Shown: positions 19,059 through 29,922 of the stretch, piece by piece
Layout of the letters: each line of letters starts with the position of its first letter
How positions within the stretch are numbered: the stretch's first letter is position 1
From: Lysobacteraceae bacterium
GTDB lineage: Bacteria > Pseudomonadota > Gammaproteobacteria > Xanthomonadales > Xanthomonadaceae
DNA: 64,000 nucleotides
Direction: 5' to 3'
NCBI GenBank assembly: GCA_003241895.1
Contig: QBLY01000006.1
Coordinates: 89,250 to 153,249 of the forward strand
Made by a program: the position numbers and the translations under genes
Notes under the pieces: model-generated
Told to the model about the DNA's origin: nothing
Seen by the model: the letters and a program-made list of their open reading frames with translations, nothing else
Database searches by the model: none

Positions 19059-19991
19059 TCAGGCCCCCAGCCCCGACCGCACCAAGGCCTCGAACCGCGC
19101 CTGGTCGTAATCCATCACGATCCGGGCATTGGCCGGGCGCCCCATGCGCCCCTGCCAGTCCACCAGCGTGGCGCCACGGCTGTGCCGACCCTCCAGTTCC
19201 ACCGCCAGGTAGCGGTCCTCGGCGCGGCTTATGCCGCCGGGCTGAAGCGCCGCCGCCATGGCCAGCGCATCGGCGCTGAGCCAGCGCCCGCCGCGATGGT
19301 CGGCCGGGCGCGCCCGGTTGGCCCGCGAAATCAGCTCGTAGAAGCGCCCACGGTTGTCCCCACCCGCCAGCCAGCCCGTCACGTCGGCGTGCTGCAGGCC
19401 GTGCCGGGTGACCGCCTCCCAGTCCACCAGTTCGAAGCGCGGGAAGCCGCGGAACACCACGTCGGCGGCCTCCGGATCGAAGGCGATGTTGAATTCCGCC
19501 GGGATGGACGTATTGCCCTGCCCCGTCACCGCGCCGCCCATCACCACCAGCCGCCCGATCCGCGAAGGCAGCTCGGGATCCAGGCGCAGGGCCAGGGCCA
19601 GGTTGGTCAGCGGGCCCAGCGTGACCAGCAGCAGCCGGCCCTGGTTTTCCTTCGCCAGACGAATGATGGCCAGCGCCGCGTGCTCGTCCTGCGCCGACCG
19701 TGCCGACGGCTCATAGCCGGTGTCGCCGAAACCGTCCTGGCCATGGACGTAGGCGGCGTCGTCGGCTTCGTGCAGCAGGGGCACCGGGCAGCCGGCGAAA
19801 ACCGGCACCTCGACCCCCGCGACTTCGCAGAGCTTGAGCGCATTGGCCACCGTGTGGCGCAGGCCGACGTTGCCGGCGGCGACGGTCAGCCCGAGCAGGC
19901 GATGGCGCGGGTCGGCGAAGGCCATCAGCAGGGCCAGCGCGTCGTCCACGCCGGGGTCGGTGTCGATCAGCAGCGGAATGAGTTCGTCCAT
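19059..19991 (-). CDS. Inosine/uridine-preferring nucleoside hydrolase family protein
   Basis: A 310-residue ribonucleoside hydrolase that cleaves nucleosides to base and ribose. The N-terminal [15 protein letters not shown] is the Ca-binding Asp cluster of the family. [29 protein letters not shown] and [15 protein letters not shown] are also typical, and [11 protein letters not shown] supplies the C-terminal Asp. The ATG at 19991 fits the family; the frame is open to 20042. No strong ribosome site is visible. It lies downstream of recG on the same strand with a 61-base gap. Confidence 0.9.
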   Translation of the reverse strand: MDELIPLLIDTDPGVDDALALLMAFADPRHRLLGLTVAAGNVGLRHTVANALKLCEVAGVEVPVFAGCPVPLLHEADDAAYVHGQDGFGDTGYEPSARSAQDEHAALAIIRLAKENQGRLLLVTLGPLTNLALALRLDPELPSRIGRLVVMGGAVTGQGNTSIPAEFNIAFDPEAADVVFRGFPRFELVDWEAVTRHGLQHADVTGWLAGGDNRGRFYELISRANRARPADHRGGRWLSADALAMAAALQPGGISRAEDRYLAVELEGRHSRGATLVDWQGRMGRPANARIVMDYDQARFEALVRSGLGA

Positions 19992-20052
19992 GCACGGAGT
20001 ATGCAAGAGGACGCCGCCCGATGAAAAAGTACCCGGGCCCAAAGATGCCTGC

Positions 20053-22182
<2,130 letters not shown>

Positions 22183-22186
22183 CGAA

Positions 22187-22570
22187 TCAGCCGGTGACGA
22201 GGATGGCGTCGATTTCCACCCGCGCCCCGCGCGGCAGCGCCGACACCTGGATGGTCGAGCGCGCCGGGTACGGCAGCTGGAAGTAGTTGGCCATCACGGC
22301 GTTCACCGCCGCGAAATCGGCAAGGTCGGTGAGGTAGATGCCGACGCGCGCGACGTCGCCCAGCGTACCGCCCGCCGCCTCGCAGACCGCGGTCAGGTTG
22401 TCGAACACCCGGCGCGCCTCGGTGCTGATGTCGGCCTGTACCAGCTCGCCCGTTGCGGGGTCGAGCGGGATCTGGCCGGACAGGTAGACGACGCCGCCGG
22501 CGCGCACGGCTTGCGAATACGGCCCGATGGCGGCCGGCGCTCGCGGGGTGTTGATGGGTTCACGGGACAT
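22187..22570 (-). CDS. ridA: RidA family reactive intermediate deaminase
   Basis: A 127-residue YjgF/YER057c/UK114 protein that hydrolyses reactive enamine/imine intermediates released by PLP enzymes. [22 protein letters not shown] and the C-terminal [20 protein letters not shown] include the conserved Arg that binds the carboxylate. It sits between spoT and recG, 4 bases before recG. Confidence 0.95.
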   Translation of the reverse strand: MSREPINTPRAPAAIGPYSQAVRAGGVVYLSGQIPLDPATGELVQADISTEARRVFDNLTAVCEAAGGTLGDVARVGIYLTDLADFAAVNAVMANYFQLPYPARSTIQVSALPRGARVEIDAILVTG

Positions 22571-22636
22571 GGCGGACCTCGGCGCGGTGGTTGAATCCCG
22601 ATTGTAGGGGCCGGCCCATGCGCCGGCCAGTCCTGG

Positions 22637-24808
22637 TCAGAGCCGCTGCACGCCGTGCACCACGCCCAGGCGCCGGATTCGCCGGATCACGTCAGCCAAA
22701 TGCTTGCGGTGGCGCACTTCGATCGAGAACTCCATCACCGACATCGTCACGTCGCGCTCGCGGTACTCGACCGAGTCGATGTTGGAGTTGCTCTCGGCCA
22801 CCGCGGCGGCCACCTGGGCCAGCGAGCCCGGCTTGTTGTCCACTTCGATGCGCAGCGCCACCCGGTAGTCGCCCTGGACGTTGCGGTCCCATGCCATGGG
22901 CACGCAGCGCTCGGGGAACTTGCGGTACTCCGCCACGTTCGGGCAATCGGCGCGGTGCACCACCACGCCCTTGCCGGCGCTGAGGTAGCCCATGATCTCG
23001 TCGCCCGGTATCGGGTGGCAGCAGGCGGCAAAGCTCAACACGCCGCGTTCGCTGCCCGAGATCATGATGCGCTCGAGGCTGCCCTGCGACAGCGGCGCCG
23101 AAGAAAGCGGAAGCTCGTCCTGGCCATGCACCAGCAGGCGCGCCACCTGCGCCGGCATGCGGTTTCCCAGCGCGATGTCGGCCAGCAGCTCCTCCAGCCG
23201 GCGATGGCGCATTTCAACCAGTATCTGCTCGATGCGCCCGGCCGGGATGCGGTCGAGCGAGCTGTCCATGCCCTCCAGCGCGCGGTCCAGCATGCGATGG
23301 CCCAGGTCCACCGCATCCTCGTGCTCGAGCCGCTTCAGGAAATGGCGGATGGCCGTGCGGGCCTTGCTGGACACCACGAACTCCAGCCACTGCGGGCCGG
23401 GCGTGGCCGACGGCGCGGTGATGATTTCCACGCTCTGGCCGCTGGCCAACCTGGTGCGCAGCGGGCCCAGCTTCTTGTCCACGCGCGCAGCCACCGCGTG
23501 GTTGCCCACGTCGGTGTGCACGGCATAGGCGAAATCGAGCGCGGTGGCGTTGCGCGGCAGCGCCAGGATGTCGCCCTTGGGCGTGAACAGGTAGACCTCG
23601 TCGGGGAACAGGTCCACCTTGACGTTCTCGAGGAACTCCAGCGACGAGCCGGCGTTTTGTTGGGCGACCATCAGGTTGCGCACCCAGTCCTGGGCGCGCG
23701 CCTGCGCGGCGCTGCCGCCGGCACCGGCGTTCTTGTAAACCCAGTGCGCGGCGATGCCGCGCTCGGCCACCAGGTCCATGTCCTCGGTGCGGATCTGCAC
23801 TTCCACCGGCGCGCCGTAGGGGCCGAACAACACGGTGTGAAGGCTCTGGTAGCCGTTGGCCTTGGGGATGGCGATGAAGTCGCGGAAGCGCGTATCCAGC
23901 GGCTTGTAGATCGAGTGCACCGCTCCCAGCGCGTGGTAGCACTGCATCACCGTCGGCACCACGATGCGGAAGCCGAATACGTCCAGCACCTGCTCGAGGC
24001 TCTTGTTCTCCTGGCGCATCTTGGTATAGATGCTCCACGGCGCCTTGACGCGGCTCACCAGGTGGTTGCGCAGGCCTTCCTGGGCCAGGCGCTGCGCGAT
24101 TTGCGCCTCGATGGTGACCAGGGCCTCGCGGCGCATCACCGGCTGGGAGGCAATGCGCCTGGAAATCACCGCGTGCCGATAGGGATACAGGGCACGGAAG
24201 CCCAGGTCCTGCAGCTCGGCCTTGATCTTGTTCATGCCCAGCCGTTGGGCGATGGGCGCGTAGATCTCCAGCGTCTCGCGGGCGATGCGCCGGCGTGCGT
24301 CCACCGCCATCGCGTCCAGCGTGCGCATGTTGTGCAGCCGGTCGGCCAGCTTGATCAGGATGACGCGCAGGTCGCGCGCCATCGCCAGCATCATCTTGCG
24401 GAAGCTTTCCGCCGCGGCTTCCTGCCGGTCACGGAACTGCAGCTTGTCGAGCTTGGTGACGCCGTCCACCAGCTCGGCCACGGTGGGGCTGAAGCTGGCC
24501 TCGATCTCGCTGCGCGGCAGCGGCGTGTCTTCCAATGCGTCGTGCAGGATGGCCGCGCACAGGGTTTCGGCGTCCAGCCGCAGGTCGGCCAGGATGCCGG
24601 CCACGGCCACGGGATGGGTGATGTAGGCCTCGCCGCTCTTGCGGGTCTGGCCCTCGTGGGCGCGGGCGCCCATTTCGTAGGCCCTGCGGACCAGCTGCAC
24701 CTGGTCTGGCGGCAGGTACTCCGCCAGCTGCTTCTCAAGCGCCGTCACGGCCTCCGGACACGGGTCCGGACCGATATCGGCCAGCTGCGGGGGTGAGAAA
24801 GAAGACAT
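22637..24808 (-). CDS. spoT: Bifunctional (p)ppGpp synthetase/hydrolase SpoT
   Basis: A 723-residue long RSH enzyme controlling the stringent response. The HD hydrolase domain is intact (THPVAVAGILADLR; ILHDALEDT). The synthetase domain has FGFRIVV, RFRDFIAIPKANGYQSLHT and VEVQIRT, the RFRD segment being of the bifunctional RxKD-like type rather than the EXDD of RelA. TGS (FTPKGDILALPRNATALDFAYAVHTDVG), zinc-finger-like and ACT domains follow. It lies downstream of rpoZ. Confidence 0.96.
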   Translation of the reverse strand: MSSFSPPQLADIGPDPCPEAVTALEKQLAEYLPPDQVQLVRRAYEMGARAHEGQTRKSGEAYITHPVAVAGILADLRLDAETLCAAILHDALEDTPLPRSEIEASFSPTVAELVDGVTKLDKLQFRDRQEAAAESFRKMMLAMARDLRVILIKLADRLHNMRTLDAMAVDARRRIARETLEIYAPIAQRLGMNKIKAELQDLGFRALYPYRHAVISRRIASQPVMRREALVTIEAQIAQRLAQEGLRNHLVSRVKAPWSIYTKMRQENKSLEQVLDVFGFRIVVPTVMQCYHALGAVHSIYKPLDTRFRDFIAIPKANGYQSLHTVLFGPYGAPVEVQIRTEDMDLVAERGIAAHWVYKNAGAGGSAAQARAQDWVRNLMVAQQNAGSSLEFLENVKVDLFPDEVYLFTPKGDILALPRNATALDFAYAVHTDVGNHAVAARVDKKLGPLRTRLASGQSVEIITAPSATPGPQWLEFVVSSKARTAIRHFLKRLEHEDAVDLGHRMLDRALEGMDSSLDRIPAGRIEQILVEMRHRRLEELLADIALGNRMPAQVARLLVHGQDELPLSSAPLSQGSLERIMISGSERGVLSFAACCHPIPGDEIMGYLSAGKGVVVHRADCPNVAEYRKFPERCVPMAWDRNVQGDYRVALRIEVDNKPGSLAQVAAAVAESNSNIDSVEYRERDVTMSVMEFSIEVRHRKHLADVIRRIRRLGVVHGVQRL

Positions 24809-24888
24809 GCCGGCAGACTACGCGGCCACGCCAGACGCATCAATGCCGCGCTTTTGCGCGGGCGGCGAAGGCCGGCCCGCGCAAGGGA

Positions 24889-25191
24889 TTACAGGTCGTC
24901 GCCGCCCTTGGAAAGGTCGTCGTCCACCACTTCGGCGGCGGCCCACTCGAGGGCTTCACGCTCGGCGCGCTCGCGCTCGGACTTCTCGACTTCGTCGATC
25001 ATCTTGGCGTCGATCCTGCGGGAGGCGATCTCGCGCAGGGCCAGCACGGTCGGCTTGTCCTGGCTTTCGCTGTTGTCGATGGTCGGCTCGACGCCCTTGG
25101 CCAGCTGGCGGGCGCGCTTGGACGCCATCAGGACCAGCTCGAAGCGGTTGTCGACGACGGACAGGCAGTCTTCCACGGTGATGCGGGCCAT
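24889..25191 (-). CDS. rpoZ: RNA polymerase omega subunit
   Basis: A 100-residue omega subunit, [20 protein letters not shown], with the conserved [11 protein letters not shown] segment. The C-terminal third is strongly acidic. It is placed between gmk and spoT as in most gammaproteobacteria; omega is required for the ppGpp site 1 response on RNA polymerase, which fits the neighbourhood. Confidence 0.97.
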   Translation of the reverse strand: MARITVEDCLSVVDNRFELVLMASKRARQLAKGVEPTIDNSESQDKPTVLALREIASRRIDAKMIDEVEKSERERAEREALEWAAAEVVDDDLSKGGDDL

Positions 25192-25307
25192 TGGATCTCC
25201 TCAACCGCACCGTGCCCGGCCTGGGCACCCACGGAAAATCAAGGGGTTACGCGAACCGCACATTGTACGCCCGGCCCGGGGCCGGCGCAAACCCGACCCT
25301 GGCTGGA

Positions 25308-25937
25308 TCAGGGGCGGCCGGCCAGCAGCTCGGCGATGAGGGCGGCGTGGCGCTGGGCCTGGCCGGGCTGGCGCAGGCGCTGGGCGACGAAGATCGAGCG
25401 CAGCTCGGCGGCGGCGGCGTCGAAGTGCTCGTTGACGATCACGAAGTCGAACTCGTCGTAGTGCGACATCTCGTCACGGGCGGCGGCAAGCCGGCGTGCG
25501 ATCACTTCCTCGGTGTCCTGCCCGCGGTTGCGCATCCGGGTCTGCAGGGCATCCAGCGACGGCGGCAGGATGAAGACGCTGATGGCCTCGGGCATCTTCT
25601 CGCGCACCTGGCGCGCGCCCTGCCAGTCGATCTCCAGCAGCACGTCCTTGCCGGCGGCCAGCTGCGGCTCCACCGACTGTCGCGCCGTGCCCTTGTAGTC
25701 GCCGTGCACCAGCGCGTGCTCGAAGAAATCGCCGGCGCCGATCATGCGTTCGAACTCGGCCTTTTCCACGAAATGGTAGTGCTGGGCATGGCGCTCGCCC
25801 GGCCGCGGCGCCCGCGACGTGAACGAGATGGAGAGCGCGATGCCTGGCTCACGCGCCAGCACGGCGTTCACCAGGCTCGACTTGCCCGCCCCGGAGGGCG
25901 CGGCGACGATGTAGAGGGTTCCGCGCAGGGGGCTCAT
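25308..25937 (-). CDS. gmk: Guanylate kinase
   Basis: A 209-residue P-loop kinase phosphorylating GMP to GDP. The Walker A is APSGAGKSSL; FTSRAPRPGE, the GMP-binding block around HYHFVEKAEFERMI, and EIDWQGARQVR follow. The ATG at 25937 is set by the family N-terminus (SPLRGTLYIVAAPSGAGK) and overlaps the yicC stop by 4 bases; the frame upstream is only open by chance. Confidence 0.96.
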   Translation of the reverse strand: MSPLRGTLYIVAAPSGAGKSSLVNAVLAREPGIALSISFTSRAPRPGERHAQHYHFVEKAEFERMIGAGDFFEHALVHGDYKGTARQSVEPQLAAGKDVLLEIDWQGARQVREKMPEAISVFILPPSLDALQTRMRNRGQDTEEVIARRLAAARDEMSHYDEFDFVIVNEHFDAAAAELRSIFVAQRLRQPGQAQRHAALIAELLAGRP

Positions 25938-26797
25938 TCGAGGTTTTGCACCTGTTCGCGCAGCTGTTCGATCAGCACCTTGAGCTCGACGGCGGCCTGC
26001 GTGGTGCGGCTGTCCACCGACTTGGAACCCAGGGTATTGGCTTCCCGGTTGAACTCCTGCATCAGGAAGTCGAGCCGGCGGCCGACCGCCTCGGGCAGGC
26101 CGAACACGCGGCGGGCCTCGGCGACGTGGCTGGCAAGGCGGTCGAGCTCCTCGTCCACGTCGATCTTCTGCAGGTTCAGCACCACTTCCTGCTCGAGCCG
26201 GCCCGGATCGAGCGGCAGCTTGAGGTCGGCCAGCTTGGCGTCGAGCTTGGCGCGCAGCGCGGCGCGTATCTCGGGCAGCCACTGCTTCACCTGGACGGTG
26301 ATGCGTTCGATGCCGTCCAGCCGCTCCAGCATCACCGCGGCCAGCTTGGCACCCTCGCGCTCACGCGCGGCCACGAACTCGGCCAGGGTCGTGTCCAGCA
26401 GGGCCAGCGCCTCGGCCTGCAGGCCGGCCTGGTCCAGGGCGTCTTCCTCGACCACGCCCGGGTAGCGCAGCAGCTCGGTGAAGTCGGTGCGCACGCCGGG
26501 AAAGCCCTGGTCGATCCGCTGCGCCGCCTGGGCCAACTGCGCCAGCAGCGACTCGTTGATCTTCAGGTCGGCCCGGCCGCCGGCCACGGGGCGGAACCGC
26601 AGCCCCAGGTCGATCTTGCCGCGCGACACCTTCAGGGCCACCCGCTCGCGCAGGGCCGGCTCGATGGCGCGCAGTTCCTCGGGCGCGCGCACCGAAAGCT
26701 CGTGGAAGCGGTGGTTCACCGCGCGCAGTTCGCAGGTGAGGCTGCCGCCGGTGGCGGCGCGCTCGCAGGCGGCGAAGGCGGTCATGCTGCGGATCAT
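25934..26797 (-). CDS. yicC: YicC family endoribonuclease
   Basis: A 287-residue YicC protein. It begins MIRSMTAFAACER, the family N-terminus, and carries ELRAVNHRFHELSVRAPEELR, VSRGKIDLGLRF, and the C-terminal DUF1732 region ending RRLDFLMQEFNREANTLGSKS. E. coli YicC is an endoribonuclease acting on RNA such as RyhB. The start at 26797 opposes rph, which is divergent 66 bases away, and the gene overlaps gmk by 4 bases. Confidence 0.94.
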   Translation of the reverse strand: MIRSMTAFAACERAATGGSLTCELRAVNHRFHELSVRAPEELRAIEPALRERVALKVSRGKIDLGLRFRPVAGGRADLKINESLLAQLAQAAQRIDQGFPGVRTDFTELLRYPGVVEEDALDQAGLQAEALALLDTTLAEFVAAREREGAKLAAVMLERLDGIERITVQVKQWLPEIRAALRAKLDAKLADLKLPLDPGRLEQEVVLNLQKIDVDEELDRLASHVAEARRVFGLPEAVGRRLDFLMQEFNREANTLGSKSVDSRTTQAAVELKVLIEQLREQVQNLE

Positions 26798-26863
26798 GGG
26801 CGGGCCCGGTGGTGATGAGGGCGAATGGTAATCTAGCCGGCCAGACAATGCCGGATTGCCCCC

Positions 26864-27592
26864 ATGACCAGCTCTCACCGCCCCAGCGGCCGCGCGCCCG
26901 ACCAGCTGCGCGACATCCGCATCGAGCGGCACTACACCAGGCACGCCGAAGGCTCGGTGCTGGTCTGCTTCGGCGACACCCAGGTGCTGTGCACCGCCAG
27001 CGTGGAAAACAAGGCGCCGGGCTTCCTGCGCGGCAAGGGCGAGGGTTGGGTGACGGCCGAGTACGGCATGCTGCCGCGCGCCACCAACACCCGCAACGAC
27101 CGCGAGGCCGCGCGCGGCAAGCAGGGGGGCCGCACGCTCGAGATCCAGCGCCTGATCGGCCGCTCGCTGCGCGCCTGCGTCGACCGCAAGGCGCTGGGCG
27201 AGCGCACCATCACCCTGGACTGCGACGTGCTGCAGGCCGACGGTGGCACCCGCACGGCGGCCATCACCGGCGCCTACGTGGCGCTGTGTGACGCCATTGC
27301 CTGGCTCAAGGGCCGCGGCGACGTCACCCGCGACCCGGTCCTGGGCGCCGTGGCGGCCGTGTCGGTCGGCATCTACCAGGGCGTGCCCGTGCTCGACCTG
27401 GACTATCGTGAAGACAGCAGCTGCGACACCGACATGAACGTGGTGATGAACGACGGCGGTGGCTTCATCGAAGTCCAGGGCACCGCCGAGGGCCACGCCT
27501 TCCGCCGCGAGGAGCTGGACGAACTGCTGGTGCTCGCCAGCCGCGGCGTCGACCAACTGGTCGCCGCGCAGCGCGAGGCGCTGGCGAAGTAA
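26864..27592 (+). CDS. rph: Ribonuclease PH
   Basis: A 242-residue phosphorolytic 3'-5' exoribonuclease trimming tRNA 3' ends. [40 protein letters not shown] and [20 protein letters not shown] are intact, with the conserved Asp residues of [15 protein letters not shown] near the active site. It is the first gene of rph-rdgB-hemW-CPXCG, with rdgB starting 4 bases after its stop. Confidence 0.97.
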   Translation: MTSSHRPSGRAPDQLRDIRIERHYTRHAEGSVLVCFGDTQVLCTASVENKAPGFLRGKGEGWVTAEYGMLPRATNTRNDREAARGKQGGRTLEIQRLIGRSLRACVDRKALGERTITLDCDVLQADGGTRTAAITGAYVALCDAIAWLKGRGDVTRDPVLGAVAAVSVGIYQGVPVLDLDYREDSSCDTDMNVVMNDGGGFIEVQGTAEGHAFRREELDELLVLASRGVDQLVAAQREALAK

Positions 27593-27596
27593 GCCG

Positions 27597-28190
27597 ATGT
27601 CCAGGCTCGTGCTGGCCACGTCCAACGCCGGCAAGCTGGCCGAGCTGCAGCCACTGCTGGCTCCGGCCGGCTTTGAACTCGTCACCCAGGGCGCCTTGGG
27701 CGTGGGCGACGCCATCGAGGATGGCCTCACCTTCCTTGAGAACGCGCTGATCAAGGCCCGCCACGCCAGCGCCGCCACAGGCCTGCCGGCCCTGGGCGAC
27801 GACTCGGGCCTGGTGGTGGACGCATTGGGCGGCGCGCCCGGCCTTTACAGCGCGCGCTATGCCGGCGTGCACGGCGACAGCGCCGCCAACAACGCCAAGC
27901 TGCTGGGCGAAATGGAGGGGCTGGTCGGCGCCCGCCGGCGCGCGCACTTCTATTGCGTGCTGGTGCTGCTGCGCCACTTCGACGATCCGCAGCCGCTGGT
28001 GGCCGAGGGCGTGTGGCCCGGGCAGGTGCTGGAAGCGGCGCGCGGCAGCGGCGGCTTCGGCTACGACCCGGTGTTCTTTGTGCCCGGGTACGGCCTGTCC
28101 GCGGCCGAGCTGGAGCCGGGACTCAAGAACCGCATCAGCCATCGCGGCCTGGCCCTGGCCCGCCTGCGCGAGCGCCTGGCCGAACTGTGA
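27597..28190 (+). CDS. rdgB: XTP/dITP diphosphatase
   Basis: A 197-residue Ham1/RdgB pyrophosphatase that removes ITP and XTP from the nucleotide pool. LATSNAGKLAEL (substrate loop), FLENALIKARHAS, LGDDSGLVVDALGG with the catalytic Asp pair, GGFGYDPVFFVPG and SHRG are all present. The ATG is 4 bases after rph, and its stop overlaps the hemW GTG. Confidence 0.96.
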   Translation: MSRLVLATSNAGKLAELQPLLAPAGFELVTQGALGVGDAIEDGLTFLENALIKARHASAATGLPALGDDSGLVVDALGGAPGLYSARYAGVHGDSAANNAKLLGEMEGLVGARRRAHFYCVLVLLRHFDDPQPLVAEGVWPGQVLEAARGSGGFGYDPVFFVPGYGLSAAELEPGLKNRISHRGLALARLRERLAEL

Positions 28191-29344
28191 CCGCGCTGAT
28201 CCCGCCGCCGCTGTCGCTGTACATCCACATCCCGTGGTGCGTGAAGAAGTGCCCTTACTGCGACTTCAATTCCCACGGTCAAAAGGGCGAGCTGCCGGTG
28301 GCCGACTACGTGGCGGCACTGGTTCGCGACCTCGAACAGGACCTGCCGCTGGTGTGGGGCCGCACGGTGCACAGCGTGTTCTTCGGCGGCGGCACGCCCA
28401 GCCTGTTCATGCCCGAGGCGATCGGCGCCATCCTCGACGCCTGCACGGCGCGCCTGCGCTTCGCGCCGTCGGCCGAGATCACGATGGAGTGCAACCCGGG
28501 CACGGCCGAGCACGGCCGCTTCGAGGCCTACCGCGCGGCCGGAGTGAACCGCATCAGCTTCGGCATCCAGAGTTTCGACGACGGCTGCCTGCAGCGGCTG
28601 GGCCGCATCCACGACAGCCGCGAGGCCGAGCGCGCGGTGAAGCTGGCGCAGGACGCCGGCTACGACAACCTCAACCTCGACCTGATGTACGCCCTGCCCG
28701 GCCAGGACCTGGCCATGGCCCTGCACGACGTGGAGCGCGCCATCGCGCTGCAGCCCGCGCACCTGTCGCACTACCAGCTGACGATGGAGCCCAACACCGC
28801 GTTCGCCGCCCGGCCGCCCGAGGGCCTGCCCGACGAGGACGGCGCCTGGGACATCCAGGAGCACTGCATCGAACGCATGGCCGACGCCGGCTACGCGCAG
28901 TACGAGGTGTCGGCCTACGCCCGGCCCGGCCGGCAGTGCGCGCACAACCTCAACTACTGGCGCTTCGGCGACTACCTGGGCATCGGCGCCGGCGCCCACG
29001 GCAAGATCAGCTCCGGCGCCAGCGGCGAGATCCTGCGCCGCTGGAAGCCCAAGAACCCGCGCGATTTCATGGCCCACGCCGGCACCGTCCAGGGCATCGG
29101 CGGCGACGACCCGATCTCGCCGGCCAACCGCCCCTTCGACTACATGCTCAACGCGCTGCGGCTGGTGGAAGGCTTCACGCTGCCGGACTTCGAGGCGCGT
29201 ACCGGGCTCGACCGCGTGGTGATCGCCGGTGAGCTGGCCCAGGCGCAGGCGCGCGGCTGGCTGGAACAGGCGGGCGACCGGGTACGGCCCACCGAGCTGG
29301 GCCAGCGATTCACCAATGATGTGATCGGTTTGTTCCTCGCCTAG
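28187..29344 (+). CDS. hemW: Radical SAM heme chaperone HemW
   Basis: A 385-residue protein of the HemN/HemW family. The cluster motif is WCVKKCPYCDF, CxxxCxxC, followed by FFGGGTPSLF and SFGIQSFDDGCLQRLGRIHD. It lacks the long N-terminus of true coproporphyrinogen dehydrogenases. The rdgB-hemW order matches other gammaproteobacteria, where HemW delivers heme to respiratory enzymes. GTG start at 28187, overlapping the rdgB stop as GTGA. Confidence 0.93.
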   Translation: MTALIPPPLSLYIHIPWCVKKCPYCDFNSHGQKGELPVADYVAALVRDLEQDLPLVWGRTVHSVFFGGGTPSLFMPEAIGAILDACTARLRFAPSAEITMECNPGTAEHGRFEAYRAAGVNRISFGIQSFDDGCLQRLGRIHDSREAERAVKLAQDAGYDNLNLDLMYALPGQDLAMALHDVERAIALQPAHLSHYQLTMEPNTAFAARPPEGLPDEDGAWDIQEHCIERMADAGYAQYEVSAYARPGRQCAHNLNYWRFGDYLGIGAGAHGKISSGASGEILRRWKPKNPRDFMAHAGTVQGIGGDDPISPANRPFDYMLNALRLVEGFTLPDFEARTGLDRVVIAGELAQAQARGWLEQAGDRVRPTELGQRFTNDVIGLFLA

Positions 29345-29386
29345 CCAATCACGCGCGACTTACGCCCCCCGGGCCACCCTGTGGTC

Positions 29387-29572
29387 ATGCTCGATGAAAT
29401 CTCCATTACCTGCCCCCACTGCGGCGAGCGCTTCGAAGCCCTCGCCGATCCCTCCGCCGGCGACGCCGACTACGTCGAGGACTGCCCGGTGTGCTGCCGC
29501 CCCATCCGCCTGCGCCTTCAGGCCGGGCACGACGGCGAGTTGCTGGGCCTGGACGCCGACCGCGACGACTGA
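29387..29572 (+). CDS. CPXCG-motif cysteine-rich small protein
   Basis: A 61-residue acidic zinc-ribbon-like protein: ITCPHCGERFE near the N-terminus and CPVCCRPIRL near the middle give two CxxC pairs, fitting one Zn ion. This matches the small Cys_rich_CPXG family of unknown function. A GTG six bases upstream is the only alternative start. It is 42 bases after hemW and just upstream of the cobalamin riboswitch. Confidence 0.85.
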   Translation: MLDEISITCPHCGERFEALADPSAGDADYVEDCPVCCRPIRLRLQAGHDGELLGLDADRDD

Positions 29573-29593
29573 CCCCGTCTTGGCTTAGACTTC

Positions 29594-29770
29594 ACGCCGC
29601 CCCAGGTGTACGGGAAGCCGGTGTGAATCCGGCGCTGCCCCCGCAACGGTAAGCCAGTAAAAGTTTCCAGTTGAGCCACTGTGCCCCCGGGCATGGGAAG
29701 GCGGGAACCCGGTACGGAATCCATCCCGCACCCCTGGCAAGCCCGGAGACCGGCCTGGAGCACGGCCGCC
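29594..29770 (+). promoter_or_regulatory. Cobalamin (adenosylcobalamin-type) riboswitch
   Basis: The leader of btuB contains the riboswitch core: GGGAAGCCGGTGTGAATCC (29612-29630) followed by GCTGCCCCCGCAACGGTAAG (29634-29653), the B12 box region, then GCCACTG and, at the 3' side, GCAAGCCCGGAGACCGGCCTG (29748 onward). It lies 150 bases upstream of the btuB ATG. High cobalamin should repress. The expression platform is unclear: a GC-rich hairpin follows (about 29762-29793) without a U-run, so control may be translational. Boundaries are approximate. Confidence 0.93.
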
Positions 29771-29922
29771 CCCGCATCCCGGGGCGCGGCCGACACGGCA
29801 CGCTGCGGAGGGCAGCGGGGCGGCGTCGTGTCCTGCGCTTTGCGTCAGCACCCTTCGTTTCCCCGGACCCCCCCCCGCTGCGCGCTCCACGAACCGCGGG
29901 TGAGCGTTCCAGGAGGAACTCC

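Noticed and set aside
25938..26282. Upstream extension of gmk
   Set aside because: The family N-terminus starts at 25937 and the upstream part overlaps yicC in another frame.
29762..29793. Rho-independent terminator as riboswitch platform
   Set aside because: The hairpin is strong but lacks a T-run, so it was not called a terminator.
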